Assembly (NCBI GenBank): GCA_944382875.1
Contig: CALWNQ010000010.1
Coordinates: 1 to 64,000 of the forward strand
Length of the DNA: 64,000 bases
Direction of reading: 5' to 3'
Origin: an uncultured Clostridia bacterium
GTDB taxonomy: Bacteria; Bacillota; Clostridia; Oscillospirales; Ruminococcaceae
The translations under genes and the position numbers were made by a program. A model generated the notes under the pieces. That model was given only the letters and a program-made list of their open reading frames with translations. It made no database searches and was not told where the DNA came from. Numbering within the stretch: the first letter of the stretch is position 1; each line of letters starts with the position of its first letter. Shown in pieces: positions 1-7,230 of this stretch.

Positions 1-624
1 AAATACCGGAAAGGAATTGTGCGGCTGGACAGCCGGGATTTGCTGCAATTCGAGGCCAAGGAGCTGGCCAGACGGGTAGGAGTCCTGCCTCAGCGGCATT
101 CGGCGCCGCCGGATTTCAAAGTGAAGGATCTGGTGGGGTATGGACGGATGCCCTATCAGAAATGGTACAGCAAAAACAGTTCCGAGGATGAAAAGGTGAT
201 CGATTGGGCGTTAAAAGTCACCGGCACCTGGGAACTGCGGGAGAAATCCATCAATCAATGTTCCGGCGGCGAATCTCAGCGGGTTTGGATTGCCACAGTT
301 TTGACCCAGCAGCCGGAAATCCTCTTTTTGGACGAACCGACTACCTATCTGGATATTTCCCACCAACTGGAAACCATGCGGCTGGTGCGGCGTTTGAACC
401 GGGAATCCGGGATTGGGGTGGTCATGGTCCTCCACGATTTAAGCCAGGCTTTGGAGGTCAGCGATCGGATTGTGGTCATCAAAGAAGGGCGGAAATACAG
501 CGAAGGCACACCGGATGAAGTCATCACCAGCCGGATGATGAAGGAGGTCTACGACGTGGACTGTGAAATCTTGCACATTCCCGGCCGGAAAAATCCCCTC
601 ATTGCCTACCGCGAAATCTCATAA
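1..624 (+). CDS. FecE/BtuD-type ABC transporter ATPase, 5' partial
   Basis: The reading frame is already open at base 1, so the N-terminus and Walker A lie upstream of the window. The visible part has the ABC signature CSGGESQR, Walker B ILFLDEPTT and the H-loop in VMVLHDLSQAL. The wording DLVGYGRMPYQ and YLDISHQLE is typical of ATPases of the iron-siderophore/heme/cobalamin importer family (FecCDE, BtuCD). It would energise uptake of a metal chelate through membrane subunits that are probably encoded just upstream. It ends 18 bp before the nitrogenase-like gene, on the same strand, so the two are probably co-transcribed. The family assignment is firm; the substrate is not known. Confidence 0.9.
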   Translation, partial: KYRKGIVRLDSRDLLQFEAKELARRVGVLPQRHSAPPDFKVKDLVGYGRMPYQKWYSKNSSEDEKVIDWALKVTGTWELREKSINQCSGGESQRVWIATVLTQQPEILFLDEPTTYLDISHQLETMRLVRRLNRESGIGVVMVLHDLSQALEVSDRIVVIKEGRKYSEGTPDEVITSRMMKEVYDVDCEILHIPGRKNPLIAYREIS

Positions 625-642
625 CGAAAGGATTTTCACAGC

Positions 643-1944
643 ATGATAGACGGAAACGAAATTCTCTCTCAACTCAAAAAGCTGCGGGATGTCACCACAT
701 CCAAGGACATCCGTCAGCTGACTTATGCCATGTTCCCCGGTACCCACTGTCCTTTGATGGGGGCGGCTATGGCAGTGCGAGGAATCAAGGATGCGGTACT
801 GCTGGTGGTGGGAACGGATGAATGTGCTTATTACACCAAGCATATGACGCTCTATTCCGATGATTTCGGCGGTTTGGGCGGACGGTGTGTTTCGGCAGTG
901 CTGGATACCAGGGATGTAACCTTTGGCTGTAAGGCAAAACTGGATTCTGCTGTGGCGGAGCTGGTTGCGGAATACAAGCCCCGGGCGGTCTTTGTGGTCA
1001 CCACCTGTGTAGTGGAGGTCATCGGTGATGACACCGATTCCATGGCGGATGCGTACACCGAACAGTATGGGATTCCTTTTCTTTCGGTACATACCGAGCA
1101 TTTTAAATGCGAGAATCATCTTCCCGGATTGGAACGGACAATTACCGCTTGTTTTGACCTGATGCAGCAATGTCCCCCTGCCGGGACGGTCAATCTTCTG
1201 GGACAGCGGATGGGGAAATTTGAAACCACCGAGCTTTCCCGGATTCTGCGGGATAACGGCGTCAAAATCGGAATGCAGCTTCCCTGCGGCTGTACGGTAG
1301 ACGAAATTGTTACAGCGGCTTCCGCCAAAGTCAATATCGTCGTCAATGCGATCGCTCTGCCTCTGGCGCAGAAAATGCGGGAAAAATTCGGGACTCCATA
1401 TGTGTTCTTTGACAAGTACACTGACCCGGATCGAATTCTAAAAACCTATGAAACTCTCTTTACGGCGTTGGAAATGGAACTTCCCGCTGAAATCAAAGAG
1501 CTTTACCGGAAAGCAAAGGATGCTGTGGCAAAAGCAAAACCGGAATTGCAGGGCGTTTCCTACATTTACGGCAACACTCCCTTTGACTGCCTGGAATTCA
1601 ACCAGTTTATGGTAAAACTGGGGATGGTTCCTCAGATTATTCAAACTGTTTCGGTGGAACCGGAACGGGATCAGGAATATCTGACGGATATTCTGGCTAA
1701 TGCCGACCCGTATGTCACCAAAACCGCCAATATTGCCCCGCTGCAATATGTGTATGATGTTTTGCATCCTAGCCTCTATCTTGGCCACGAATATGCGCCC
1801 CGTCTGCGGAAAAAGGGGATTGCGGTTGTACGAAGCGACGCGGCTTCGGGAATGCTGGGGTTTGAGATTACGGAATTCATCAGCAGAGAGCTTGTTCGGG
1901 CATCTCAGGAAGCAAAAGGATATCAAAAGGAGGTGCTGGCATGA
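643..1944 (+). CDS. Nitrogenase component 1-like protein, NifD-like subunit (433 aa)
   Basis: Oxidoreductase/nitrogenase component 1 family (PF00148-type fold), the superfamily holding NifDK, BchNB, BchYZ and CfbD. Three N-terminal cysteines lie in the positions expected for P-cluster-like Fe-S ligands: C36 (GTHCPLMGA), C61 (TDECAYYT) and C122 (TTCVVEVIGDD). A CGC pair follows at C215/C217. A normal NifD is about 480 aa, so this is a short, cofactor-assembly or NflD/BchN-sized member. It starts after an AAGGA ribosome site and overlaps the next gene by ATGA, implying translational coupling and a two-subunit complex. No NifH-type reductase is visible in the window; it may lie upstream. It is unlikely to be a true nitrogenase because no nif assembly genes are seen nearby. 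Confidence 0.88.
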   Translation: MIDGNEILSQLKKLRDVTTSKDIRQLTYAMFPGTHCPLMGAAMAVRGIKDAVLLVVGTDECAYYTKHMTLYSDDFGGLGGRCVSAVLDTRDVTFGCKAKLDSAVAELVAEYKPRAVFVVTTCVVEVIGDDTDSMADAYTEQYGIPFLSVHTEHFKCENHLPGLERTITACFDLMQQCPPAGTVNLLGQRMGKFETTELSRILRDNGVKIGMQLPCGCTVDEIVTAASAKVNIVVNAIALPLAQKMREKFGTPYVFFDKYTDPDRILKTYETLFTALEMELPAEIKELYRKAKDAVAKAKPELQGVSYIYGNTPFDCLEFNQFMVKLGMVPQIIQTVSVEPERDQEYLTDILANADPYVTKTANIAPLQYVYDVLHPSLYLGHEYAPRLRKKGIAVVRSDAASGMLGFEITEFISRELVRASQEAKGYQKEVLA

Positions 1945-3173
1945 GTTTGACCCGTTTTTTACCCACTCCTTCCGACCGGATGGGGATTTTATGGAGTCTG
2001 CTGGCCATTGAGGATTGTGTGATCCTGGAATACGGGCCAGCGGGAACCACCCATTTCAGCATGGGACTGTTCGGAGAACTGGGCGAAAGCCAGCAAAACC
2101 GGCTGTTCACCACCCATATGAGCGAGGATGATGTGGTGATGGGGGATGTGTCCCGACTGGAAAAAGCATTGGTAGAAATTGACCGGAATTTTGCCCCTAA
2201 AGTGATTTTTGTAGTGGCGTCTTCGGTAGCGGCGGTCATCGGGACAGATATTAAGGGCGTTTGCAGCTACATGCAGGAAAAAGTGAAAGCCCGGCTGATC
2301 GCCTTTGAGCAGGGAGGATTCCGGGGAGATTACAGTGTAGGGCTTCTGGAAGCATACAAACTCCTGGTTCAGGAATTACCGGTGGAACATCCGGAAACCA
2401 AGCCGGATACGGTGAATCTGATAGGATTTTCCATGGGTTCATACCGGGCGTTGTCCGACCGGTGGGAGCTGGAAGAACTGCTGAAACGGGGATTTGGGCT
2501 GAAAATCGGAGCCTGCCTGTGTGGAGAAACCAGTATCCATGCTGTGGAACAGATGGGCGGCGCTGCTATCAATTTGGTCTTGCGGGAAGAGGGATTGCCT
2601 GCGGCGCAAATTCTGGAGAAACGGTTCGGGACGCCATTTTTTGCCGGCTCGCCTTATGGGTATCAGGGAACGCTTGACTGGCTCCAAAAAATTGGCGAAA
2701 TGCTGGGTCGTCCCTGCAATCCGGAATTGGAAGCCGAACTTCGTGAACGGATCAATGAGGCAGCTCAGTATAAAATGTACTGGATGATGCTCAAAGAGGA
2801 TTGTCCGAAGGCGGCGTTGACAGGGGAATATCATACCATAACCGGGATCGCAGAATTTTTGGGCGAGTTGGGGGTTCCGGCGGAAAATAAGATCTGTCTG
2901 CACACGCTGCGGGGAATTTCCAATCCGGACCCATCGGTTCGGGCATGCGCTTCCGAAAAGGAACGATTGGATATCCTTCGGGGACTGCATCGGCAGTTGA
3001 TTTTGGCAGATGATCCCTCCATGAGCGTTTGCCCATCGGATAATGTGTTCCTGCGCATCAGTATGCCGGTGGTTCGGGGAGGGCAGGTAGCGAAACATCT
3101 GCCGCTGATGGGAATCCGGGGCGCGGACTTCCTTTTGGAAACTTTGGAAGAATATTTACAGATGCTGAAATAA
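1941..3173 (+). CDS. Nitrogenase component 1-like protein, NifK-like subunit (410 aa)
   Basis: Second component-1-type subunit, overlapping the NifD-like gene by 4 bp. The N-terminus shows EDCVILEYGPAG with one conserved cysteine (C26). The segment matching the third cysteine region of the partner reads VASSVAAVIGTD, with Ser95 where the partner has Cys122. Thus the pair would supply three cysteines from one chain and one from the other. This resembles the asymmetric NB cluster of protochlorophyllide reductase (three Cys plus one Asp) more than nitrogenase (three plus three). GACLCGETS mirrors the partner's mid-protein CGC region. Family membership is clear; the cofactor, substrate and heterotetramer are inferences. 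Confidence 0.85.
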   Translation: MSLTRFLPTPSDRMGILWSLLAIEDCVILEYGPAGTTHFSMGLFGELGESQQNRLFTTHMSEDDVVMGDVSRLEKALVEIDRNFAPKVIFVVASSVAAVIGTDIKGVCSYMQEKVKARLIAFEQGGFRGDYSVGLLEAYKLLVQELPVEHPETKPDTVNLIGFSMGSYRALSDRWELEELLKRGFGLKIGACLCGETSIHAVEQMGGAAINLVLREEGLPAAQILEKRFGTPFFAGSPYGYQGTLDWLQKIGEMLGRPCNPELEAELRERINEAAQYKMYWMMLKEDCPKAALTGEYHTITGIAEFLGELGVPAENKICLHTLRGISNPDPSVRACASEKERLDILRGLHRQLILADDPSMSVCPSDNVFLRISMPVVRGGQVAKHLPLMGIRGADFLLETLEEYLQMLK

Positions 3174-3182
3174 GGGGGATTT

Positions 3183-3734
3183 ATGAAAGTTCAAGTAATT
3201 TATTCCAGCTTGTCAGGCCAGACTAAAAAAGTTGCACAGGCGATATTTGATGCAATTGTTGCCGATGACAAAAGACTGCATGATTTGAAAGACGGAGAAC
3301 CTACACTGGATGGTGACATCCTTTTACTGGGATATTGGGTAGATAAAGGTGGTCCGAATGCCGAAATGAAGGCGCTTCTTTCCAAAATTCAGGGAAAAGC
3401 TGTAGGAATTTTTTGTACGCTGGGCTATTACGCCGATTCTTCCCACGCACAAAAATCCCTGTGTGCCGGAATTGATCTGGTAAAGGAACAAAACATCCTG
3501 CTTGGCAGTTATGTCTGCAACGGCGCTTTATCAGAAAGTATCATCGCGCGGTTCCGGAAGGCCGGAACCAGCGGACCGCATTCCGCTTCTCCGGAAAATG
3601 AGCTTCGGTGGGAAATTCTGCAATCTCATCCAACGCAGGCGGAACTGAATCTGGCAGCAGAACGTTTTAAGGAACGAGTATATCTGTACCAAAAATACAG
3701 AGAAAATGGATTGGCTTTCTCCTCTATCGTGTAA
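3183..3734 (+). CDS. Flavodoxin family protein (183 aa), BilS-like
   Basis: The N-terminal FMN phosphate loop is IYSSLSGQTKKVAQ, matching the flavodoxin T/S-x-T/S-G-x-T pattern. The GYWVDKGGPNAEM and FCTLGYYADS segments fit the two other FMN-contacting loops. It begins 9 bp after the NifK-like gene, behind a GGGGG ribosome site, so it is the last gene of this operon. A dedicated flavodoxin is a plausible electron donor to a nitrogenase-like reductase. The loop pattern also resembles the BilS-type flavodoxins linked to bilirubin reduction, but that assignment rests on memory of the family only. The C-terminal 40 residues (RFKERVYLYQKYRE) are charged and probably helical. Confidence 0.85.
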   Translation: MKVQVIYSSLSGQTKKVAQAIFDAIVADDKRLHDLKDGEPTLDGDILLLGYWVDKGGPNAEMKALLSKIQGKAVGIFCTLGYYADSSHAQKSLCAGIDLVKEQNILLGSYVCNGALSESIIARFRKAGTSGPHSASPENELRWEILQSHPTQAELNLAAERFKERVYLYQKYRENGLAFSSIV

Positions 3735-3843
3735 TTTTGTTAGCTGCGTAAAACAAAAACGGGCTTTTGGTCTTGTTTTCTTCTTGATTTTTATTTATGA
3801 TAGAAATAAGCCAATTCATCCTGTCGGAAAAGGGGGAATCCTG

Positions 3844-3924
3844 ATGAAAAATCATCGATTCTGGGCATGGGCAGCAATTGTCTGTATGGCTATGGTCATG
3901 ATTACAGGGTATCGGCACAAGTGA
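3844..3924 (+). CDS. Small membrane protein, 26 aa
   Basis: ATG follows a GGGGGA ribosome site at about 3832-3837. The product starts MKNHRFWAWAAIVCM and ends MITGYRHK: a short basic head, one hydrophobic helix and a basic tail. The layout (single membrane helix, GYxHK tail) is typical of very small proteins found directly ahead of metal P-type ATPase genes in gut Clostridia. It is followed 17 bp later by the DUF6110-like gene. Its role is not known; regulation or stabilisation of the ATPase is an inference from position. Confidence 0.65.
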   Translation: MKNHRFWAWAAIVCMAMVMITGYRHK

Positions 3925-3941
3925 AAAAAGGAAGGGTAAAC

Positions 3942-4217
3942 ATGAATCTTTATTCAAAATTGGCATTATTTGTAGGGGGAACATTATTCGGTTCTGTTGG
4001 ATTGAAATTGCTTTCCAGCAAAGATGCCAAGAAGGCGTATGTTCATGTTGCGGCTGCTGGTCTCCGGATGAAAGATTACGCCATGGAAACCGCAACAACG
4101 ATTCAAGAAAATGCAGCAGATATACTGGCTTCTGCTAAGGATCTTAATGATGAAAGAGCTGCACGGGAAGCAAAAGAAGCGGCAGATGCCCAATTAAGCC
4201 ATTCAGAAGCAGAGTAA
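3942..4217 (+). CDS. DUF6110-like small protein (91 aa)
   Basis: Starts at ATG behind GGAAGGG. The product begins MNLYSKLALFVGGTLFGSVG, a single membrane or signal-anchor segment, followed by KLLSSKDAKKAYVHVAAAGLRMKD and an alanine/glutamate-rich, probably coiled C-terminal half. It matches my recollection of DUF6110 proteins encoded with heavy-metal ATPases. It lies between the 26-aa gene and the ATPase and ends at a terminator that separates it from the ATPase, so the ATPase may be expressed by read-through. Function unknown. Confidence 0.75.
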   Translation: MNLYSKLALFVGGTLFGSVGLKLLSSKDAKKAYVHVAAAGLRMKDYAMETATTIQENAADILASAKDLNDERAAREAKEAADAQLSHSEAE

Positions 4218-4218
4218 T

Positions 4219-4252
4219 AAAAAAAGGAGCCGTGTAAGCGGCTCTTTTTTTA
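4219..4252 (+). terminator. Rho-independent terminator or attenuator between small gene and ATPase
   Basis: Arms GAGCCG (4227-4232) and CGGCTC (4239-4244), loop TGTAAG, flanked by an A-run before and seven Ts after. It lies between the DUF6110-like gene and the ribosome site of the ATPase, so it would lower or condition ATPase expression. Confidence 0.8.
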
Positions 4253-4269
4253 TGAAGGAGAAATAAAGG

Positions 4270-6378
4270 ATGAAAGCATCGATTTTACATGAAAGCAAAG
4301 GAAGAATTCGATTTTTAGTTTGTCAGTCCAGTATGACTCTACATGAAGCAGATCTTTTAGAGAATTGGTTTCAAAAGAAAGAGTGGATCAAACAAGTGAC
4401 GGTACACGAACGTACTCGCTGTGTTATTTTACAGTATAGAGGTTCCCGTCAGGATATGATAGAAGCGATCCGAACTTTTACATGGGAGGAAGCAGAAAAA
4501 ACAGTGCTACTTCCTATGCACAGCAGTCGGGAACTGAATCGGAATTTTCAGGAAAAACTAATGGGAAAACTGATTGTAAAAGCGGCCTCTGTGCTGTTTT
4601 TGCCAAAGCCTTTGCGTATTCTGCGCATTTTATGCCACATGATTCCTTTTGTAAAGCGAGGAATTCGATGCCTCTTAAAAGGGAAGCTAAAAGTGGATGT
4701 GTTGGATGCTCTATCCATTGTTATTTCGGTTTTGCGAAAAGATTTTGGCACTGCGGGAATGGTAATGTTTTTGCTGGAATTAGGGGAATTGTTGGAAGAA
4801 TGGACAAGAAAAAAATCAGTGGATGACCTTGCCAGCTGCATGGCACTTCATGTGGATCGAGTATGGCTGCGTACACCGGAAGCAGAAGTTCTGACACCGA
4901 TTTCCGATATTCACCCTGGTGACCAAATCGTAATTCGGGCTGGGAACATGATTCCGATTGATGGAATCGTGGCGGAGGGAGAAAGCATGGTGAATCAGGC
5001 TTCCCTAACAGGTGAGGCGATACCTGTACGGAAATATCCTGGCTGTATGGTGTATGCGGGAACGGTAGCAGAAGAAGGGGAGTGTGTCATAGAAGTCAAA
5101 CAATCCTTGGGTGAAAGCCGATATGATCAGATTGTATCGATGATTGAAAAATCAGAACAAATGAAATCCTTGGCGGAAAGCAAAGCGGCAAATCTGGCGG
5201 ACAAATTAGTTCCATATACATTTGCCGGCAGTTTGCTCAGCTTTTTGCTGACAGGAAATATTACCCGCGCATTATCTGTGCTGATGGTAGATTTTTCCTG
5301 TGCTTTGAAGTTTTCCATGCCTTTGGCCGTTCTTTCCGCAATGCGGGAAGCGGGCAGAGAACACATCACCGTTAAAGGTGGAAAATTTTTGGAAACAGTT
5401 GCGGCCGCGGATACGATTGTATTTGACAAAACCGGAACGCTGACCCATGCCTGTCCTGAAGTTGTGAAGATTATTCCGTTTGGGGATTATCAAGAATCGG
5501 ATATGCTTCGTTTGGCAGCTTGCCTGGAAGAGCATTTTCCCCATTCTATGGCAAATGCCGTGGTTGAGGCGGCACGGAAACAGGGGCTTTCTCATGAAGA
5601 AATTCATTCCAAGGTGGAATATATTGTAGCACACGGAATTGTCAGTATGGTAAATGAGCAACGAGTATTGATTGGAAGTGCACATTTTATTTTTGAGGAT
5701 GAAAAAATAAGAATTCCTGCTGCGGAACAAGAGCGTTTTGATCGTTTGCCGGAGGAATATTCTCATTTGTATTTGGCAATTGGGAAAGAGCTTGCTGCTG
5801 TTATCTGTATTTCCGATCCTTTACGCGAGGAGGCCAAGGAAGTGTTGGCTGCTTTACACGAGTTGGGAATACAAAAAACAGTGATGCTGACCGGAGATAG
5901 CGAACGTGTTGCTTCTGTGATAGCCTCTCATCTGGGGATAGATACATACTGTGCGGAGATCCTTCCAGCGGATAAAGCTGAATTTATCTCGAATTTAAGA
6001 AAACAAGGCAATACTGTTTTAATGGTAGGAGATGGGATGAATGATTCTCCTGCACTTTCAGAGGCAGATGTAGGAATTGCAATCAATGAAGGGGCAGCAA
6101 TTGCGCGGGAAGTTGCAGATGTTACCATTGCTGGAGAAACCCTATGGGAGTTGGTAAAATTGCGTCAATTTGCAATTGCTCTAATGAAGCGGATTGAATC
6201 CAATTATCGATTCATCATTGGGTTTAATGGAATATTGATCGGAATGGGGTTAACAGGCATTTTATCTCCTGCTGTTTCTGCAGCTTTGCATAATCTTTCC
6301 ACTTTAGGTGTCAGTCTGCGTAGTATGAGTGCCCTTCCCGTACTAAAAACAAAAAGTCAGTATAAACTCTGTGAATAA
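4270..6378 (+). CDS. Heavy-metal-translocating P1B-type ATPase (702 aa)
   Basis: Has the full P-type ATPase set: SLTGEAIPV actuator loop, phosphorylated Asp386 in DKTGTLT, MLTGDS, and VGDGMNDSPALSEADVGIA. The metal-site helix reads DFSCALKFSMP with Cys344 followed by Ala, so the classical CPx motif is SCA here. That variant is known in a less studied P1B subgroup whose metal is uncertain. The first 70 residues look like an HMA-type ferredoxin fold but have no CxxC. It should export a transition metal across the cytoplasmic membrane. Its ribosome site (AAGGAG) lies immediately after a terminator hairpin. Metal specificity cannot be read from the sequence. Confidence 0.9.
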   Translation: MKASILHESKGRIRFLVCQSSMTLHEADLLENWFQKKEWIKQVTVHERTRCVILQYRGSRQDMIEAIRTFTWEEAEKTVLLPMHSSRELNRNFQEKLMGKLIVKAASVLFLPKPLRILRILCHMIPFVKRGIRCLLKGKLKVDVLDALSIVISVLRKDFGTAGMVMFLLELGELLEEWTRKKSVDDLASCMALHVDRVWLRTPEAEVLTPISDIHPGDQIVIRAGNMIPIDGIVAEGESMVNQASLTGEAIPVRKYPGCMVYAGTVAEEGECVIEVKQSLGESRYDQIVSMIEKSEQMKSLAESKAANLADKLVPYTFAGSLLSFLLTGNITRALSVLMVDFSCALKFSMPLAVLSAMREAGREHITVKGGKFLETVAAADTIVFDKTGTLTHACPEVVKIIPFGDYQESDMLRLAACLEEHFPHSMANAVVEAARKQGLSHEEIHSKVEYIVAHGIVSMVNEQRVLIGSAHFIFEDEKIRIPAAEQERFDRLPEEYSHLYLAIGKELAAVICISDPLREEAKEVLAALHELGIQKTVMLTGDSERVASVIASHLGIDTYCAEILPADKAEFISNLRKQGNTVLMVGDGMNDSPALSEADVGIAINEGAAIAREVADVTIAGETLWELVKLRQFAIALMKRIESNYRFIIGFNGILIGMGLTGILSPAVSAALHNLSTLGVSLRSMSALPVLKTKSQYKLCE

Positions 6379-6496
6379 ATAATATGAAACACGATATATA
6401 GTAATGAAGTGTAAAATGAGCAGTGAAATTTAGGTCAGTAAACACGTAATCTGCCATGCAGAAGTTAGAGAAAAACAAAATGAAATAGGTCCTTCA

Positions 6497-6537
6497 GGGA
6501 CGCAAGTGAATGAACCTTCACTTGCGTCCCTTTTTTA
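6497..6537 (+). terminator. Strong rho-independent terminator
   Basis: Perfect 14-bp arms, GGGACGCAAGTGAA (6497-6510) and its complement (6517-6530), loop TGAACC, then six Ts. It lies about 120 bp after the ATPase and marks the end of the metal operon and the start of accessory DNA. Confidence 0.92.
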
Positions 6538-6644
6538 TTCGACATTTTTCGACATCAAACAAATATGCATTGAACGATATCATCCCCGTGCGCCGCCTCC
6601 GGCAATCTGAATGAAGAAAATTCAGATTGATCGGAGGATTTTTT

Positions 6645-6776
6645 ATGTCGTACAACAAAGCCAGAGCCGAAAAAGAGTGGCTCAAACGGAAGGAAGCAAC
6701 GGAGATTGCAAAAGAAATTAACCTTACGAAAGATGCTATTGATAAGCGTATTTCACGTTTGAAAAAGAAAATATAA
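6645..6776 (+). pseudogene. Internally deleted sigma-70-like / HTH protein remnant (43 aa)
   Basis: A GGAGG site precedes ATG. The product starts MSYNKARAEKEWLKRKEA, which matches the N-terminus of small sigma-like proteins common in Firmicute mobile elements. It ends EIAKEINLTKDAIDKRISRL, which looks like the C-terminal helix-turn-helix of the same family. Those proteins are normally about 130-150 aa, so roughly the middle two thirds appears to be missing, with the frame kept. A 9-bp hairpin (6603-6611 with 6621-6629) precedes the ribosome site. The remnant could still fold as a lone HTH. The family match is by recollection, not search. Confidence 0.5.
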
Positions 6777-7230
6777 TTTTTTTTATTTTCCTGTCAGTTT
6801 TTGCCCTTTTTCAATGGCTATAGTATTGAGCGGGTAAAAAGCTCATTGGAATCTTGACAACCGAATACCAGCTCTGCGGGTACGTCCCGCCGGAACGAGC
6901 GATGAAAAAGCGCCAGGATAATCCTTTTGGATTGGAGCGCGGATTTTGCCATGACTTCGGGCGGGGGATAATGATACACAACATCGTTTGCCTGCACGTC
7001 AGACAGGTTGGCTGACCTTGGGTTGTAATCAGCAAGACCCTTGGAAAACCAGTGAACGGCATTGCGCCTGCCCGCAGAGTTCCCTTGGTGCCGGGGCGCG
7101 CGCTGCAAATACGGCACAAACAAAAAACTTTCATTCAGATTGCCGTAAAAACAAATTGACGGCAAATCCGTGCGGCGCAGAAATGCCTGCGCCGTATCAC
7201 TTTGCCATCAATTTTCAGGAGGAATATCTT
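6777..7230. other. 454-bp stretch with no supported gene
   Basis: Open frames exist on the minus strand (about 6811-7165) and on the plus strand from 6988 into the helicase gene, but none has a good ribosome site or recognisable motif. The composition is that of degraded coding DNA. The helicase start at 7231 has a perfect AGGAGG at 7218-7223, so the upstream open frame is not needed. Confidence 0.6.

Noticed and set aside
643-3173. True nitrogen fixation genes
   Set aside because: Subunits are short, lack the full P-cluster cysteine set, and no cofactor-assembly genes are present in the window.
6811-7165. Minus-strand frames of 107 and 115 codons before the helicase
   Set aside because: No ribosome site and no recognisable motif; the region looks like degraded DNA.
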